6,298 nucleotides of DNA. Source: an uncultured Sphingomonas sp. (GTDB lineage: Bacteria > Pseudomonadota > Alphaproteobacteria > Sphingomonadales > Sphingomonadaceae). Shown in pieces: positions 1 to 6,132 of the stretch. The stretch's first letter is position 1; each line of letters starts with the position of its first letter. The translations under genes were made by a program, and so were the position numbers. The notes below the pieces were generated by a model. It saw only the letters and a program-made list of their open reading frames with translations. It ran no database searches and was not told the DNA's origin. The stretch is from NCBI GenBank assembly GCA_946482655.1, contig CAMLSA010000139.1, forward strand, positions 1 through 6,298. Direction: 5' to 3'.

Positions 1-104
1 CAGCCCCCCCCCCCGCAATGATCACATCATTTTTTGCATTCGGCCCCAAGCCCATTAGGCGTTCAATCATCGGGTAAGCCGCCTTTCCGGACGTCTTTCG
101 CACG
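1..104. other. Left-edge non-coding stretch
   Basis: No gene is supported here. It begins with a run of 11 C at 4-14. Next is a short AT-rich hairpin at 17-31 (AATGAT, loop CAC, ATCATT) that runs into a T tract on the plus strand. It could act as a weak plus-strand terminator, but the stem is only 6 A/T-rich pairs. The recombinase gene, on the minus strand, ends at 105. A 5-bp inverted repeat (GACGT at 90-94, ACGTC at 102-106) overlaps its stop codon and has no T tail after it on the minus strand, so I do not call it a terminator. Confidence 0.4.
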
Positions 105-1352
105 TCATACGAGCTTTGCCATCAGACGGCCTGCAGCGCCCTGCTCCGCAGCCAAATTACGGTTATATGCGAGCGGCATGCGCGGACTCTTCCAGCGCAG
201 CGCGTCCATGATGCCGGCAAGGTCCTCGCCGCTCGCGAACAGATCCTGGTTCAGTCCGACCCGTGTCGAATGCGCGCTGACCCCCTTGAGCAGCCGCGCC
301 AGATCGTCCGCCGTCAGATCGGGGAGCGCGCCCCGATCGAACGCCCGCCGGATCATCGCCCGCCAGATCGGGCCGATTGAGCCGGGATGGAGGGACGCCA
401 TCCCGACGTCATAGTCCACGCGCGCCGGGACCGCACGTTGCGAGAGCGTCTTGCGCAGGTCCCAGGCTTCGCGGCTTGAGATCGTCTCGATCCGGCGTCC
501 CTTGACCGCAGCCCGCGCCTTGGTGCGCCGCACCTGGACCCGGCGGAACAGCGGCCCGGAGGAGATGCCCGCGGCCTCGGTCCAGGCCGCGAGCGCCCGC
601 ACCGAGCGCGGCGACAGGAAGGCGGTCGCCCCCTCCCCTTCCGGATCCCCCTTGCTGCGCGGGATGGCCAGCAGCCGCGCCTCGGGATCGAGCGCGTCGA
701 CGATGTGCTCAACCTCGATCGCCACGAGCTCCGAGGCGCGCAGCCCGGTGTCATAGGCGACCGACAGCAGCGCCCGGTCGCGCAGCCCCGGCAAGTTCTC
801 CGCGCAGGCCTCGAGCAGCGCCCGCACGTTGAGGCCGCGGGGGCTGTCGCGCTCGACGTTCCGAACCGGCCCCTTGAAGCGAAGCGGCCGCGCCTGCGCC
901 TGGACGGTCCCCTTCTCGCGGCGGATCGCCCGCAGCCGCAGCTTGACCAGCTCGGCCTGGGTCGGATCCTTCAGGTCGAGCAGCTGGTGGATCTTGGCGA
1001 TCGACGCCTTGTAGCGGCCGAGCGAGGCGGGCTTGGCCCCCTGCCCCGCCCGCGCGTCGCAATAGTCGGCGACGGTCTCGGGCGTCGCCGGCAGTGCGAC
1101 CCGGCCCGCACGCCGGCACCAGAGGTCGAACGCCTCGAGGTCGGATTTGAGCGCGCGGATCGAGTGCGGCGAACTCGCTGCCTGGTAGGCGGCGATCAGC
1201 GCCGCGTTGATGATGATGCGAGCCCCGCCGGGGTCGCCGGCGTGCATCTTGACCACGGCCCAGGCGAGATCGTCGGCCGACGATACTGGCGCGAGCGCAC
1301 CGTCTTCGCCTGCTATAGGGGCGTTTTCGTCGAGAGGCGCGGCGTGATCCAT
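105..1352 (-). CDS. Tyrosine recombinase / site-specific integrase
   Basis: This 415-aa enzyme cuts and rejoins DNA at a short core site through a 3'-phosphotyrosine intermediate. All the catalytic residues of the family are visible: Arg205 in TGLRASEL, Lys234 in PRSKGD, His361 and Arg364 in HSTR, Trp387 at the second His/Trp position, and nucleophile Tyr396 in YNRNL. Trp to Tyr spacing is 9, which is usual. Residues about 45-145 look like the N-terminal SAM-like core-binding domain, and about 175-400 are the catalytic domain. The basic stretch at 268-290 looks like an insert. The ATG at 1352 is the only start after an in-frame TAA, with GGTGGAG about 14 nt upstream. It is divergent from the plus-strand gene starting near 1483, and a dif-like inverted repeat lies between them. 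It is longer than XerC/XerD (about 300 aa), so it is probably a plasmid- or element-borne recombinase for multimer resolution or integration. The family is certain; the role is inferred. Confidence 0.93.
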   Translation of the reverse strand: MDHAAPLDENAPIAGEDGALAPVSSADDLAWAVVKMHAGDPGGARIIINAALIAAYQAASSPHSIRALKSDLEAFDLWCRRAGRVALPATPETVADYCDARAGQGAKPASLGRYKASIAKIHQLLDLKDPTQAELVKLRLRAIRREKGTVQAQARPLRFKGPVRNVERDSPRGLNVRALLEACAENLPGLRDRALLSVAYDTGLRASELVAIEVEHIVDALDPEARLLAIPRSKGDPEGEGATAFLSPRSVRALAAWTEAAGISSGPLFRRVQVRRTKARAAVKGRRIETISSREAWDLRKTLSQRAVPARVDYDVGMASLHPGSIGPIWRAMIRRAFDRGALPDLTADDLARLLKGVSAHSTRVGLNQDLFASGEDLAGIMDALRWKSPRMPLAYNRNLAAEQGAAGRLMAKLV

Positions 1353-1482
1353 CGGCGCGATGTGTACTCCACCTTATCAAGAGCCGTCAAATCCGCTTAT
1401 GTGATAACTGCAATTATCCCATGTGCGTTTACAGACCATCCGAGCGGTTGTGCAGCCAACTGTATTTCACTACACATCACGG
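1353..1482. promoter_or_regulatory. Divergent intergenic control region
   Basis: This 130-bp gap separates the minus-strand recombinase from the plus-strand HTH gene and must carry the promoters of both. It is AT-richer than the genes on either side. On the minus strand, TTGACG (complement of 1385-1390) could be a -35 box for the recombinase, but the matching -10 (GTACAC) is poor. No convincing plus-strand promoter stands out. Three GATAA/TTATC half-sites at 1374-1379, 1402-1407 and 1414-1419 suggest protein binding and possible mutual regulation of the two genes. Confidence 0.45.
1397..1424. other. Candidate recombinase core site (dif-like inverted repeat)
   Basis: Left arm TTATGTGATAA (1397-1407), 6-bp centre CTGCAA (1408-1413), right arm TTATCCCATGT (1414-1424). 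The arms match as inverted repeats at 8 of 11 positions, and at 8 of the inner 9. Xer recombination sites of the dif family have 11-bp arms whose inner ends read ATAA and TTAT around a 6-bp centre, which is what is seen here. A complete tyrosine recombinase starts 45 bp away. The sequence could equally be an operator for either divergent gene: a further TTATCA lies at 1374-1379, inverted relative to TGATAA at 1402-1407. The inverted repeat is seen directly; its use as a crossover site is inference. Confidence 0.45.
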
Positions 1483-2649
1483 ATGGCGCCCTTCCATCCC
1501 CTCGCCGCCGATGCGGACGTTCCCTGCGAGGAGTTGGGCCTCGCCCAGGCCGAATGTGCGTTCGCGCTCGGCCGCCTCGACGGCATCCTCGCCGGCCTCA
1601 CCGATATCGAAAAACGGCTGTTCTGCGTAGGGTTGCTGCGCGAGGTGCTGCTCTCGGCCCTGGCCCAGGCGGGGTTCACCGACGCCGAGCTGCGATTCAA
1701 CGCGTGGTTTTCCGGGCTCGATCGCGGGCCGCAGGAGACCCCCCTCACCCCCTGTTCCGCGCATGCCATGGTCCACGCGCTGCTCGCAGAATTGGGTCAT
1801 CACCCCTGGACACCGCTCGCCGAGGCCGCGCAGACCGTCGCCGCGGCCGCTCGCTTCACTGCCGGCCACCCGCCCCAAACCGAAGACACGCTGGCGGGTG
1901 AGGCGCTGGCCAAGGCGGCCGAGCTGGCCAAGCAAGCAGCCACGAACGACGATACTGCCCTACCCTTCGCGGGTCTGGCTCGTCTCAACGCGCTGCTGCG
2001 TGCCGATGCGCTGTTCGCGCCGGTGGAACGCGCGGTGCGAAGCTTTTCGCTCGGCGGGCGTGATGTGGCGATCGAACAGGCCGCCCCGCGCACGCCGCTC
2101 TGGGCGGTCGACGCGGCGCTAGGGCAGCTGCTGGTCGCGGCCGGGACCTGGGCCCGCGCCCTCCCCTGCCCCGGCGCGGTGACCGCCGAAACGCTGCAGC
2201 CGCAGCTCTGGCCCGGCGAACGCACACTGCTGGCCGCCCGCAGCCTTCATGCCAGCGTTGCCCGGCTTGCAGAGCTGGTCGCGAAAGCGCGACGTCGCGG
2301 GGTGCTGATGCGGGACCATCTGGGGCATCTGCGCGCGAGCGCGCGGGCGCCGCAGGTGTGGATCGTGCTTGCCGGCTTCGCGCCGCTGGGGCTCGACCAG
2401 ATGGCTGCGGCCTTCGGGGTCAGCCGGCGCGGCACCTATGCGGTCGGCGACGCTCTCATAGCCGCGGGCCTGGCCCGGCGCGAAACGGTCAAGGGCAAGG
2501 TGCAGATGGTCGCGGAGGAACCCCGAAGCGGGCCGCTCTCGGAACCAGGGGACGAGGCTACTGCCCTCCCCCACTCTGCTCTGGCCGAATTTGATGCGGT
2601 GATGGCCGAGGTCGACCGGCTGTTGGCCCGCAGTGCGGGTCAACCCTAG
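1483..2649 (+). CDS. Uncharacterised protein with C-terminal winged-helix/HTH segment (possibly DUF1612/RHE_PE00001-like)
   Basis: A 388-aa protein with no catalytic motif I recognise. Residues 20-70 and 100-155 are Ala/Leu/Glu-rich and look helical. Residues about 290-345 read as a helix-turn-helix with a following wing: GLDQMAAAFGVSRRGTYAVG, then a second helix ending in GLARRE and a basic strand TVKGKVQM. The arrangement (RLD motif near the N-terminus, helical body, HTH near the end) reminds me of the DUF1612/RHE_PE00001 proteins found on alphaproteobacterial plasmids, but I am not certain. There is no signal peptide or membrane segment. The ATG at 1483 is preferred because the N-terminal resemblance begins there; in-frame GTG codons at 1423 (408 aa) and 1450 (399 aa) are alternatives, and no start has a strong Shine-Dalgarno. 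The 1423 start would overlap the dif-like repeat. It is divergent from the recombinase and overlaps the RES toxin gene tail to tail by 4 nt. It may be a DNA-binding regulator or accessory factor. Confidence 0.75.
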   Translation: MAPFHPLAADADVPCEELGLAQAECAFALGRLDGILAGLTDIEKRLFCVGLLREVLLSALAQAGFTDAELRFNAWFSGLDRGPQETPLTPCSAHAMVHALLAELGHHPWTPLAEAAQTVAAAARFTAGHPPQTEDTLAGEALAKAAELAKQAATNDDTALPFAGLARLNALLRADALFAPVERAVRSFSLGGRDVAIEQAAPRTPLWAVDAALGQLLVAAGTWARALPCPGAVTAETLQPQLWPGERTLLAARSLHASVARLAELVAKARRRGVLMRDHLGHLRASARAPQVWIVLAGFAPLGLDQMAAAFGVSRRGTYAVGDALIAAGLARRETVKGKVQMVAEEPRSGPLSEPGDEATALPHSALAEFDAVMAEVDRLLARSAGQP

Positions 2650-3164
2650 CGGGGGGCTCTCAGAGCAGCGTCAGGATCCAGGACGGTGAGCGCTGCGCCA
2701 TCGCCTGGCTGTCCCTTCTCGTGCCATTGCCACAGCACCAGGTTCCGACCGCCAGGATTCTGGACCGAGGGTACGAGTGCGCCCTCGGCTCCTGCCGCGA
2801 TCAGCTCGTCCGTCAGCGCCCAGTTCGGCGGCGTTTTGCCATCGAGCAACGCCACAGCCTTCCAGTTCGCCGCCAAGGCTTCGGCAACACGCCCATCGCA
2901 GGGGGCGGCCGCAGCGTCGGTGAGATCCGCAATCGCCCCAACGTCGAGGTGATATGGGACAAGCGTCCCGGGCTTTGGCAGCCCTTGATAATATTCAGCC
3001 ACCGCCGTGACCGCATCGGCTGCCAGATAGAGCGCCGGACACCCTTTCCTGTTCCAGCGACCGCCATAGAGCCGCGCGCCCTCGCCCGACGTCGGACTGA
3101 ACTGATGGCGGATCCCGATCATCCGCCAGAGCGGAAGCAACAACGGGCCAAGCGCATAGGTCAT
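2646..3164 (-). CDS. RES-domain toxin (NAD+-consuming, RES-Xre type II system)
   Basis: This 172-aa protein is the toxin of a RES-Xre (MbcT/ParT-like) pair. Family members resemble ADP-ribosyltransferases and stop growth by breaking down NAD+ or, in ParT, by ADP-ribosylating a metabolic enzyme. The RES signature is clear: GEGARLYGGRWNRKG at about 27-41, then CPALYLA with Tyr46, and Glu57 eleven residues after that Tyr, with conserved Arg36 in GGRWN. Ser133 in VPSVQNPGGRN and Asn141 match the usual C-terminal motif. The length fits a full single-domain RES toxin and no key position seems lost. The ATG at 3164 is the only start, since an in-frame TAG lies 9 nt upstream. Its ribosome binding site is poor, unlike the antitoxin's AAGGAG, which would keep toxin output low. 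It lies 66 nt downstream of the antitoxin. Its TAG stop shares a CTAG with the stop of the convergent plus-strand gene. Confidence 0.9.
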   Translation of the reverse strand: MTYALGPLLLPLWRMIGIRHQFSPTSGEGARLYGGRWNRKGCPALYLAADAVTAVAEYYQGLPKPGTLVPYHLDVGAIADLTDAAAAPCDGRVAEALAANWKAVALLDGKTPPNWALTDELIAAGAEGALVPSVQNPGGRNLVLWQWHEKGQPGDGAALTVLDPDAALRAPR

Positions 3165-3230
3165 GGGGCCGCTCTACCGGCCAGTGGGGAACATGGGCAC
3201 GGTCAAGCCAGTGAACCAGGGTGAACCATG
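3165..3230. repeat. Toxin-antitoxin spacer with short repeated motif
   Basis: The 66-nt gap between the antitoxin stop and the toxin start contains GTGAACCA twice in tandem with a 10-bp period (3211-3218 and 3221-3228). GCCAGTG also occurs twice (3180-3186 and 3207-3213). RES-Xre gene pairs are usually closer or overlapping. The repeat could be a binding site or just local duplication; it has no known function. Confidence 0.4.
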
Positions 3231-3581
3231 TCAGGAATAGACGCCGGCGGCCATGCGATCGAGGTCCTCGATTACGCTATCGGCATGCCCATCCTCGACC
3301 AGTTCCTCGGCCGTCTTGCCAAATCCGGGCAGAGGCTGATGCTTGAACCAGATGATCGCCTTGCCTTCATCGCCTGCGAGCTCGGCGGCGCGCGCGATAA
3401 TCCGGGCAATTTCCCCCAGCTTGGCCTGCACAGCCGGGCTGCCGGGATGCGTGGTCATCGTGTTGCGATTGAGGTGCGCGAGCCGCGACAGACGCGTCAT
3501 CGGCAGACGCAGGCGCTCCGCCATGCGGCGCGGCGCGATCATGTCGCCCTCACGAATATCGTCCAAAAATGCGGCAAGCAT
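3231..3581 (-). CDS. Xre/MbcA/ParS-family antitoxin (DUF2384 toxin-binding domain)
   Basis: This 116-aa protein is the antitoxin partner of the RES toxin downstream. It should bind and block the toxin active site and repress its own operon. Residues about 14-45 form a degenerate helix-turn-helix (APRRMAERLRLPMTRLSRLA). Residues about 72-116 match the C-terminal MbcA/ParS/Xre toxin-binding domain: AIIWFKHQPLPGFGKTAEEL, then acidic helix residues and the ending IEDLDRMAAGVYS, the family's usual last segment that enters the toxin pocket. The ATG at 3581 is supported by AAGGAG 8 nt upstream. Antitoxin-first order is canonical. A perfect 10-bp palindrome (GAGTGCACTC) sits between the ribosome binding site and ATG and probably serves autoregulation. 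The two genes form an operon next to the partition genes, consistent with plasmid addiction. Confidence 0.87.
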   Translation of the reverse strand: MLAAFLDDIREGDMIAPRRMAERLRLPMTRLSRLAHLNRNTMTTHPGSPAVQAKLGEIARIIARAAELAGDEGKAIIWFKHQPLPGFGKTAEELVEDGHADSVIEDLDRMAAGVYS

Positions 3582-3597
3582 GAGTGCACTCCTTGCC
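3573..3597 (-). promoter_or_regulatory. Palindrome / RNA hairpin over the antitoxin ribosome binding site and start codon
   Basis: On the minus strand, GGCAAG GAG pairs with CTC ATG CTTGCC across a TGCA loop, giving nine base pairs with the ATG start codon as a 3-nt bulge. The AAGGAG ribosome binding site lies in the 5' arm. The core GAGTGCACTC (3582-3591) is a perfect DNA palindrome. It may be an antitoxin operator, an RNA structure limiting translation, or both. If transcription starts near 3592, as the promoter guess suggests, part of the 5' arm would be missing, which favours the DNA-operator reading. A second TGCA lies 20 bp away at 3605-3608, about two helical turns. Confidence 0.5.
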
Positions 3598-3700
3598 TCT
3601 TATATGCACCCAAATCCATATCGTTTCAATGAATCGATTGGCCTGTGCAGATCACAACACTTCCGCGGCCGAGCACACAGTTTCAGCACGCCGAAGAAAA
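3582..3700. other. Intergenic region between parB and the antitoxin gene
   Basis: About 120 bp, AT-richer than its surroundings, lying after parB and before the antitoxin gene on the same strand. It holds the toxin-antitoxin promoter and palindrome. I find no clear intrinsic terminator for the par operon; a T-rich TGATTTTCTTC follows the parB stop on the minus strand, but no GC stem precedes it. Confidence 0.4.
3599..3629 (-). promoter_or_regulatory. Putative promoter of the toxin-antitoxin operon
   Basis: On the minus strand, TTGAAA (complement of 3624-3629) and TATAAG (complement of 3599-3604) resemble -35 and -10 boxes separated by 19 bp, slightly long. The predicted start near 3592 gives a leader of about ten nucleotides before the ATG at 3581. 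The GGTGCATA motif overlaps the -10 region, so a repressor bound there would block transcription. Confidence 0.35.
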
Positions 3701-4717
3701 TCAGGCCCAATGCCGATCCAGGAGCACTTTCAACGCGGCCTCAGCTTCAACTCGCGTACCGCCAGCATGTGGGAGCAACGTCAGCTTGAGACCCTTGCGA
3801 TCCACCGCCTCCACTTTCAGCAGTGGTTTTCCTCCTTCGGACACGATCGTTTCCGGCTTTCCTGACTTCTTGGGGGATCCTGACCTCTTGGAGGGATCGG
3901 CCGCCAAAGCAAGTGCGCGAATGACGTCAGGAACCGGCATCGACACCGCCCGATCGGCCTGCGCCTCCGCGAGCCGCCTCGCCTCAGTAAATACACGCTG
4001 ACGTCGGTCCTCCGGTTTCAGAAGCGGTTTGATCGCCGTGACATGCTTGATCCTCAGATCCTGCGGGACGGCGAAGGCCGCCATCAGTTCCGCCGGCAGC
4101 CGGGCAAGGTCGAGATAACGGCTGAGCCAACTTTCCGTCACGTTGATTCGCTCGGCCATGACCTTCTGGCGCCCCTCATAATAGGCGTCGAGGGCGCGCA
4201 AATAGTCGCGCGCGCGTTCCAGGTCGGTAAGATCATCGCGCGCTCGATTCTCGAGGTCGGCGAGACGGAAGGCCTCCTCGTCGGTCAAGCTACGGATATC
4301 GACGAGGAAGCGGAAATCCGGATAGTTATGGGCGCGAAGCCAGCTGATCGTCCAATGCCTACGCGCGCCGCAAATCACCTCGAAATCGAAAGCAGGATCG
4401 TCCTTCACTCGCCGGACGATGGCGGGCATTTCCTGTTTGCCCTGCGCCTTAATGCTCTCGATGAGATCGGCGCACCGCTCCTCGTTAAGCAGCGCATATT
4501 CGCGGTTATGGCCGACCCACATCCGGCAGCGTGCCGGATCAACGAGTTCATGGGTGCGTGAGACGACACTGCCCGTCGCCAATTCGGCAAGCCGGCTTTC
4601 TCGCCCCGCCAGGACGCTCGCACCGATGCCGGGGCGCCGGGCCGCTGGAGCTTGCGCCCCCGGGTCGATTCCGGCGACCAGATCAGCCGCGAAGTTGGCG
4701 TTTTTCTTGCTCATCAT
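3701..4717 (-). CDS. parB: ParB-family plasmid partition protein
   Basis: This 338-aa protein is the centromere-binding half of a type Ia partition system. It loads at parS and couples the plasmid to the ParA ATPase. The N-terminal ParB/Srx-like nucleotide domain spans about 60-160: RMWVGHNREYALLN at about 65-78, the CTP-binding box GARRHW at 117-122, and ENRAR at 156-160. A helix-turn-helix sits at about 184-207 (AERINVTESWLSRYLDLARL) and a variable C-terminal dimerisation region follows. The linker at 275-288 has a small SKRSG/PKKSG repeat, basic and low-complexity. Two adjacent ATGs (4717 and 4714) follow AAGGGG; spacing is better for the second, so the protein may lack the first Met. It lies 44 nt after parA in the same operon, with a perfect palindrome in the gap. 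It is not the chromosomal Spo0J type, since it sits beside repA/parA. Confidence 0.92.
   Translation of the reverse strand: MMSKKNANFAADLVAGIDPGAQAPAARRPGIGASVLAGRESRLAELATGSVVSRTHELVDPARCRMWVGHNREYALLNEERCADLIESIKAQGKQEMPAIVRRVKDDPAFDFEVICGARRHWTISWLRAHNYPDFRFLVDIRSLTDEEAFRLADLENRARDDLTDLERARDYLRALDAYYEGRQKVMAERINVTESWLSRYLDLARLPAELMAAFAVPQDLRIKHVTAIKPLLKPEDRRQRVFTEARRLAEAQADRAVSMPVPDVIRALALAADPSKRSGSPKKSGKPETIVSEGGKPLLKVEAVDRKGLKLTLLPHAGGTRVEAEAALKVLLDRHWA
3861..3895. repeat. Imperfect tandem repeat in the parB linker
   Basis: CCTGACTTCTTGGGGG (3861-3876) is followed by CCTGACCTCTTGGAGG (from 3879), an 18-bp-period imperfect duplication. It encodes the SKRSG/PKKSG repeat in the ParB linker. 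A third near-copy, CCTGACCTCTTGGGGG, lies outside coding sequence at 6108-6123 upstream of parA. Confidence 0.5.
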
Positions 4718-4734
4718 CCACCCCTTCTACCCGG

Positions 4735-4752
4735 AATTGCACCGGTGCAATT
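4735..4752. promoter_or_regulatory. Candidate parS / operator palindrome, copy 1
   Basis: A perfect 18-bp palindrome, AATTGCACCGGTGCAATT, sits in the 44-nt parA-parB gap, just upstream of the parB ribosome binding site. The same 18 bp recurs at 6137-6154 on the far side of parA. Duplicated perfect palindromes around a par operon are typical of ParB centromere sites or par operators. In RNA it can fold, but no T run follows, so it is not an intrinsic terminator. The palindrome is certain; the parS assignment is inference. Confidence 0.7.
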
Positions 4753-4761
4753 TTGCTCGCA

Positions 4762-5964
4762 TCAAGCGAGGCCCTCCTTGCGCAAGCGCGCCAGATGGCT
4801 GGGCCACATCGACCGGATGTCGACCTCGATTTCACTGTTCACGCCGTCGAGATAGGCGAGGCAGCGGTTGCGCACCGCCGAACTGGTGACAGGTCCGTCA
4901 AGCTCATAGACGGTCATCAGCCGCGCCGTCGCATTGTCGATTTCCGCCGAATCCTTGAGCGGTGTGCGCACGATCGCGTGGCCGAAAAGGGTCCGCATCA
5001 GGTTCAGCAGTTCCTTCTGCATCGACTTGTTCTCGTCGACCTTGGAGGCGACGAAGCGCAGAAACTGCAGCGACGGGGCCAAGCCGCGATCGGCCAGCGT
5101 CTCGATGGTCTCGTCGAGCATGGCGAGGAAGGCTGCAGTCGACGAGAAGTCCATCACCGTCGGCGGCACCGGCACGACCAGCGCATTGGCCGCACGCAGC
5201 ACCGAAAGCGAGATCGCGCCAAGCGCCGGCGGCGGATCGAGAACGACGACATCGAACCGATCGGCAATGCTCGCAATGCCTTGCGCCATGCGGTCGATCA
5301 GGTTCCCCTGCCCCCGCGCCATGCGCGCTGCGATTTCATATTCCGACTGGAACAGCCGCAGATTGGCCGGGACAAGCTCGAGACCGTCGAAGTGGGTCTT
5401 GCGCAAGGCATAGTCGAGCGACTCCATGTCGTCGTGCCGCAGGAACGGATAGAGCGTGTCCTCCTCGGTCAGATCCAGGTCGGGAACATAGCCAAACAGG
5501 GTCGTTGCCGACGCCTGGCTATCGCAATCTATGAGAGCCACCCGGTAGCCCTTGATCGCGAGATATTGGGCCAAATGCACCGACAGGGTCGATTTCCCCA
5601 CCCCGCCCTTGAAGTTCTGCACCGCGATAACGCAGCAGGGATCGGTTGCAGCCCGCCAGGGCCGGGTGCCGAACAGTCCCCGCATGTCGTTGAGCTGCGC
5701 CAGAGTATAGCCGACACGCCGATTATTTTCGGTTCGCGGAGGGGGCGGCAAGCGGCCGTCCTTCTCGGCCTCACGAATGGCCGCCGCGGTTCGGCCAACC
5801 AGTTCCGCGGCCTTGCCGATCGGGAAGGTGGGCTCGCGGCGCTCGTCCGCCCGGGCACTCCGTGCAGAGTCGCGGAGCCGCTCGAGAACAGAGCTGGTCC
5901 GTTGTGCGAGCGTTGAGACGGACAGCAGGTTCTGCGTACCTTCAATATCGAGTGATGCAGCCAA
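4762..5964 (-). CDS. parA: ParA-family partition ATPase with N-terminal HTH (type Ia)
   Basis: This 400-aa ATPase moves plasmid copies apart on the nucleoid with ParB and, in type Ia systems, represses its own operon. From the TTG start, a MerR-like helix-turn-helix lies at about 46-75 (FPIGKAAELVGRTAAAIREA, then DGRLPPP). The deviant Walker A FKGGVGKST is at 118-126 with the signature lysine of KGG. Walker A' ALIDCDSQAS is at 143-152, and Walker B VVVLDPPPALG at about 239-249. The frame stays open to a TTG at 6003 (413 aa), but the TTG at 5964 is preferred: AAGGGGG lies 6 nt before it, and a promoter-like pair at 5993-6021 would overlap the longer version. It follows repA on the same strand and precedes parB by 44 nt. 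The HTH and flanking palindromes fit autoregulation. Confidence 0.93.
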   Translation of the reverse strand: MAASLDIEGTQNLLSVSTLAQRTSSVLERLRDSARSARADERREPTFPIGKAAELVGRTAAAIREAEKDGRLPPPPRTENNRRVGYTLAQLNDMRGLFGTRPWRAATDPCCVIAVQNFKGGVGKSTLSVHLAQYLAIKGYRVALIDCDSQASATTLFGYVPDLDLTEEDTLYPFLRHDDMESLDYALRKTHFDGLELVPANLRLFQSEYEIAARMARGQGNLIDRMAQGIASIADRFDVVVLDPPPALGAISLSVLRAANALVVPVPPTVMDFSSTAAFLAMLDETIETLADRGLAPSLQFLRFVASKVDENKSMQKELLNLMRTLFGHAIVRTPLKDSAEIDNATARLMTVYELDGPVTSSAVRNRCLAYLDGVNSEIEVDIRSMWPSHLARLRKEGLA

Positions 5965-5970
5965 GAGAGG

Positions 5971-5977
5971 CCCCCTT
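5971..5977 (-). promoter_or_regulatory. Ribosome binding site deciding the parA start
   Basis: AAGGGGG on the minus strand, 6 nt before the TTG at 5962-5964. No comparable site precedes the upstream in-frame TTG at 6001-6003. This supports a TTG-initiated 400-aa ParA. Confidence 0.6.
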
Positions 5978-5992
5978 GCGAAACTGAAGGGG

Positions 5993-6021
5993 GCATAGCT
6001 CAATTTGCACTTTTAGGTCAA
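5993..6021 (-). promoter_or_regulatory. Putative parA promoter with embedded half-site
   Basis: TTGACC (complement of 6016-6021) as -35 and CTATGC or TATGCC (ending near 5993) as -10, separated by 17-18 bp. The predicted start near 5986 gives a short leader before the ribosome binding site at 5977. The spacer holds GTGCAAATT (complement of 6002-6010), close to the half-site GTGCAATT of the two par palindromes, so binding there could repress parA. Confidence 0.4.
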
Positions 6022-6132
6022 TCAAAGGCTTATTTTCGCAAGTCGCCCTGGGACGACAGGGTGATTTGGGCGCAATCGGCGTCGCGGACCTCTGCGCGCA
6101 CCTTTAACCTGACCTCTTGGGGGCCGTTCGCC

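Noticed and set aside
705..1901. Long plus-strand open frame (398 codons) opposite the recombinase
   Set aside because: It is antisense to an intact recombinase with all catalytic residues, runs into the HTH gene in another frame, is rich in Arg/Pro/Gly as GC-rich shadows are, and has no recognisable domain.
4043..4561. Plus-strand open frame of 172 codons opposite parB
   Set aside because: It is fully antisense to the ParB domain and has no independent support.
4735..4752. Palindrome as a rho-independent terminator of parA
   Set aside because: It is a perfect inverted repeat but has almost no loop and no T run after it on the minus strand, and the parB ribosome binding site follows directly.
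4531..5916. Long plus-strand open frame (461 codons) opposite parA
   Set aside because: It is antisense to parA, whose Walker motifs are clear; composition is Arg/His-rich with no domain signal, so it is a shadow of high-GC codon use.
6046..6061. CCCTG/CAGGG inverted repeat upstream of parA
   Set aside because: Only five pairs around a 6-nt loop, with no T run and no second copy; too weak to call as a functional site.
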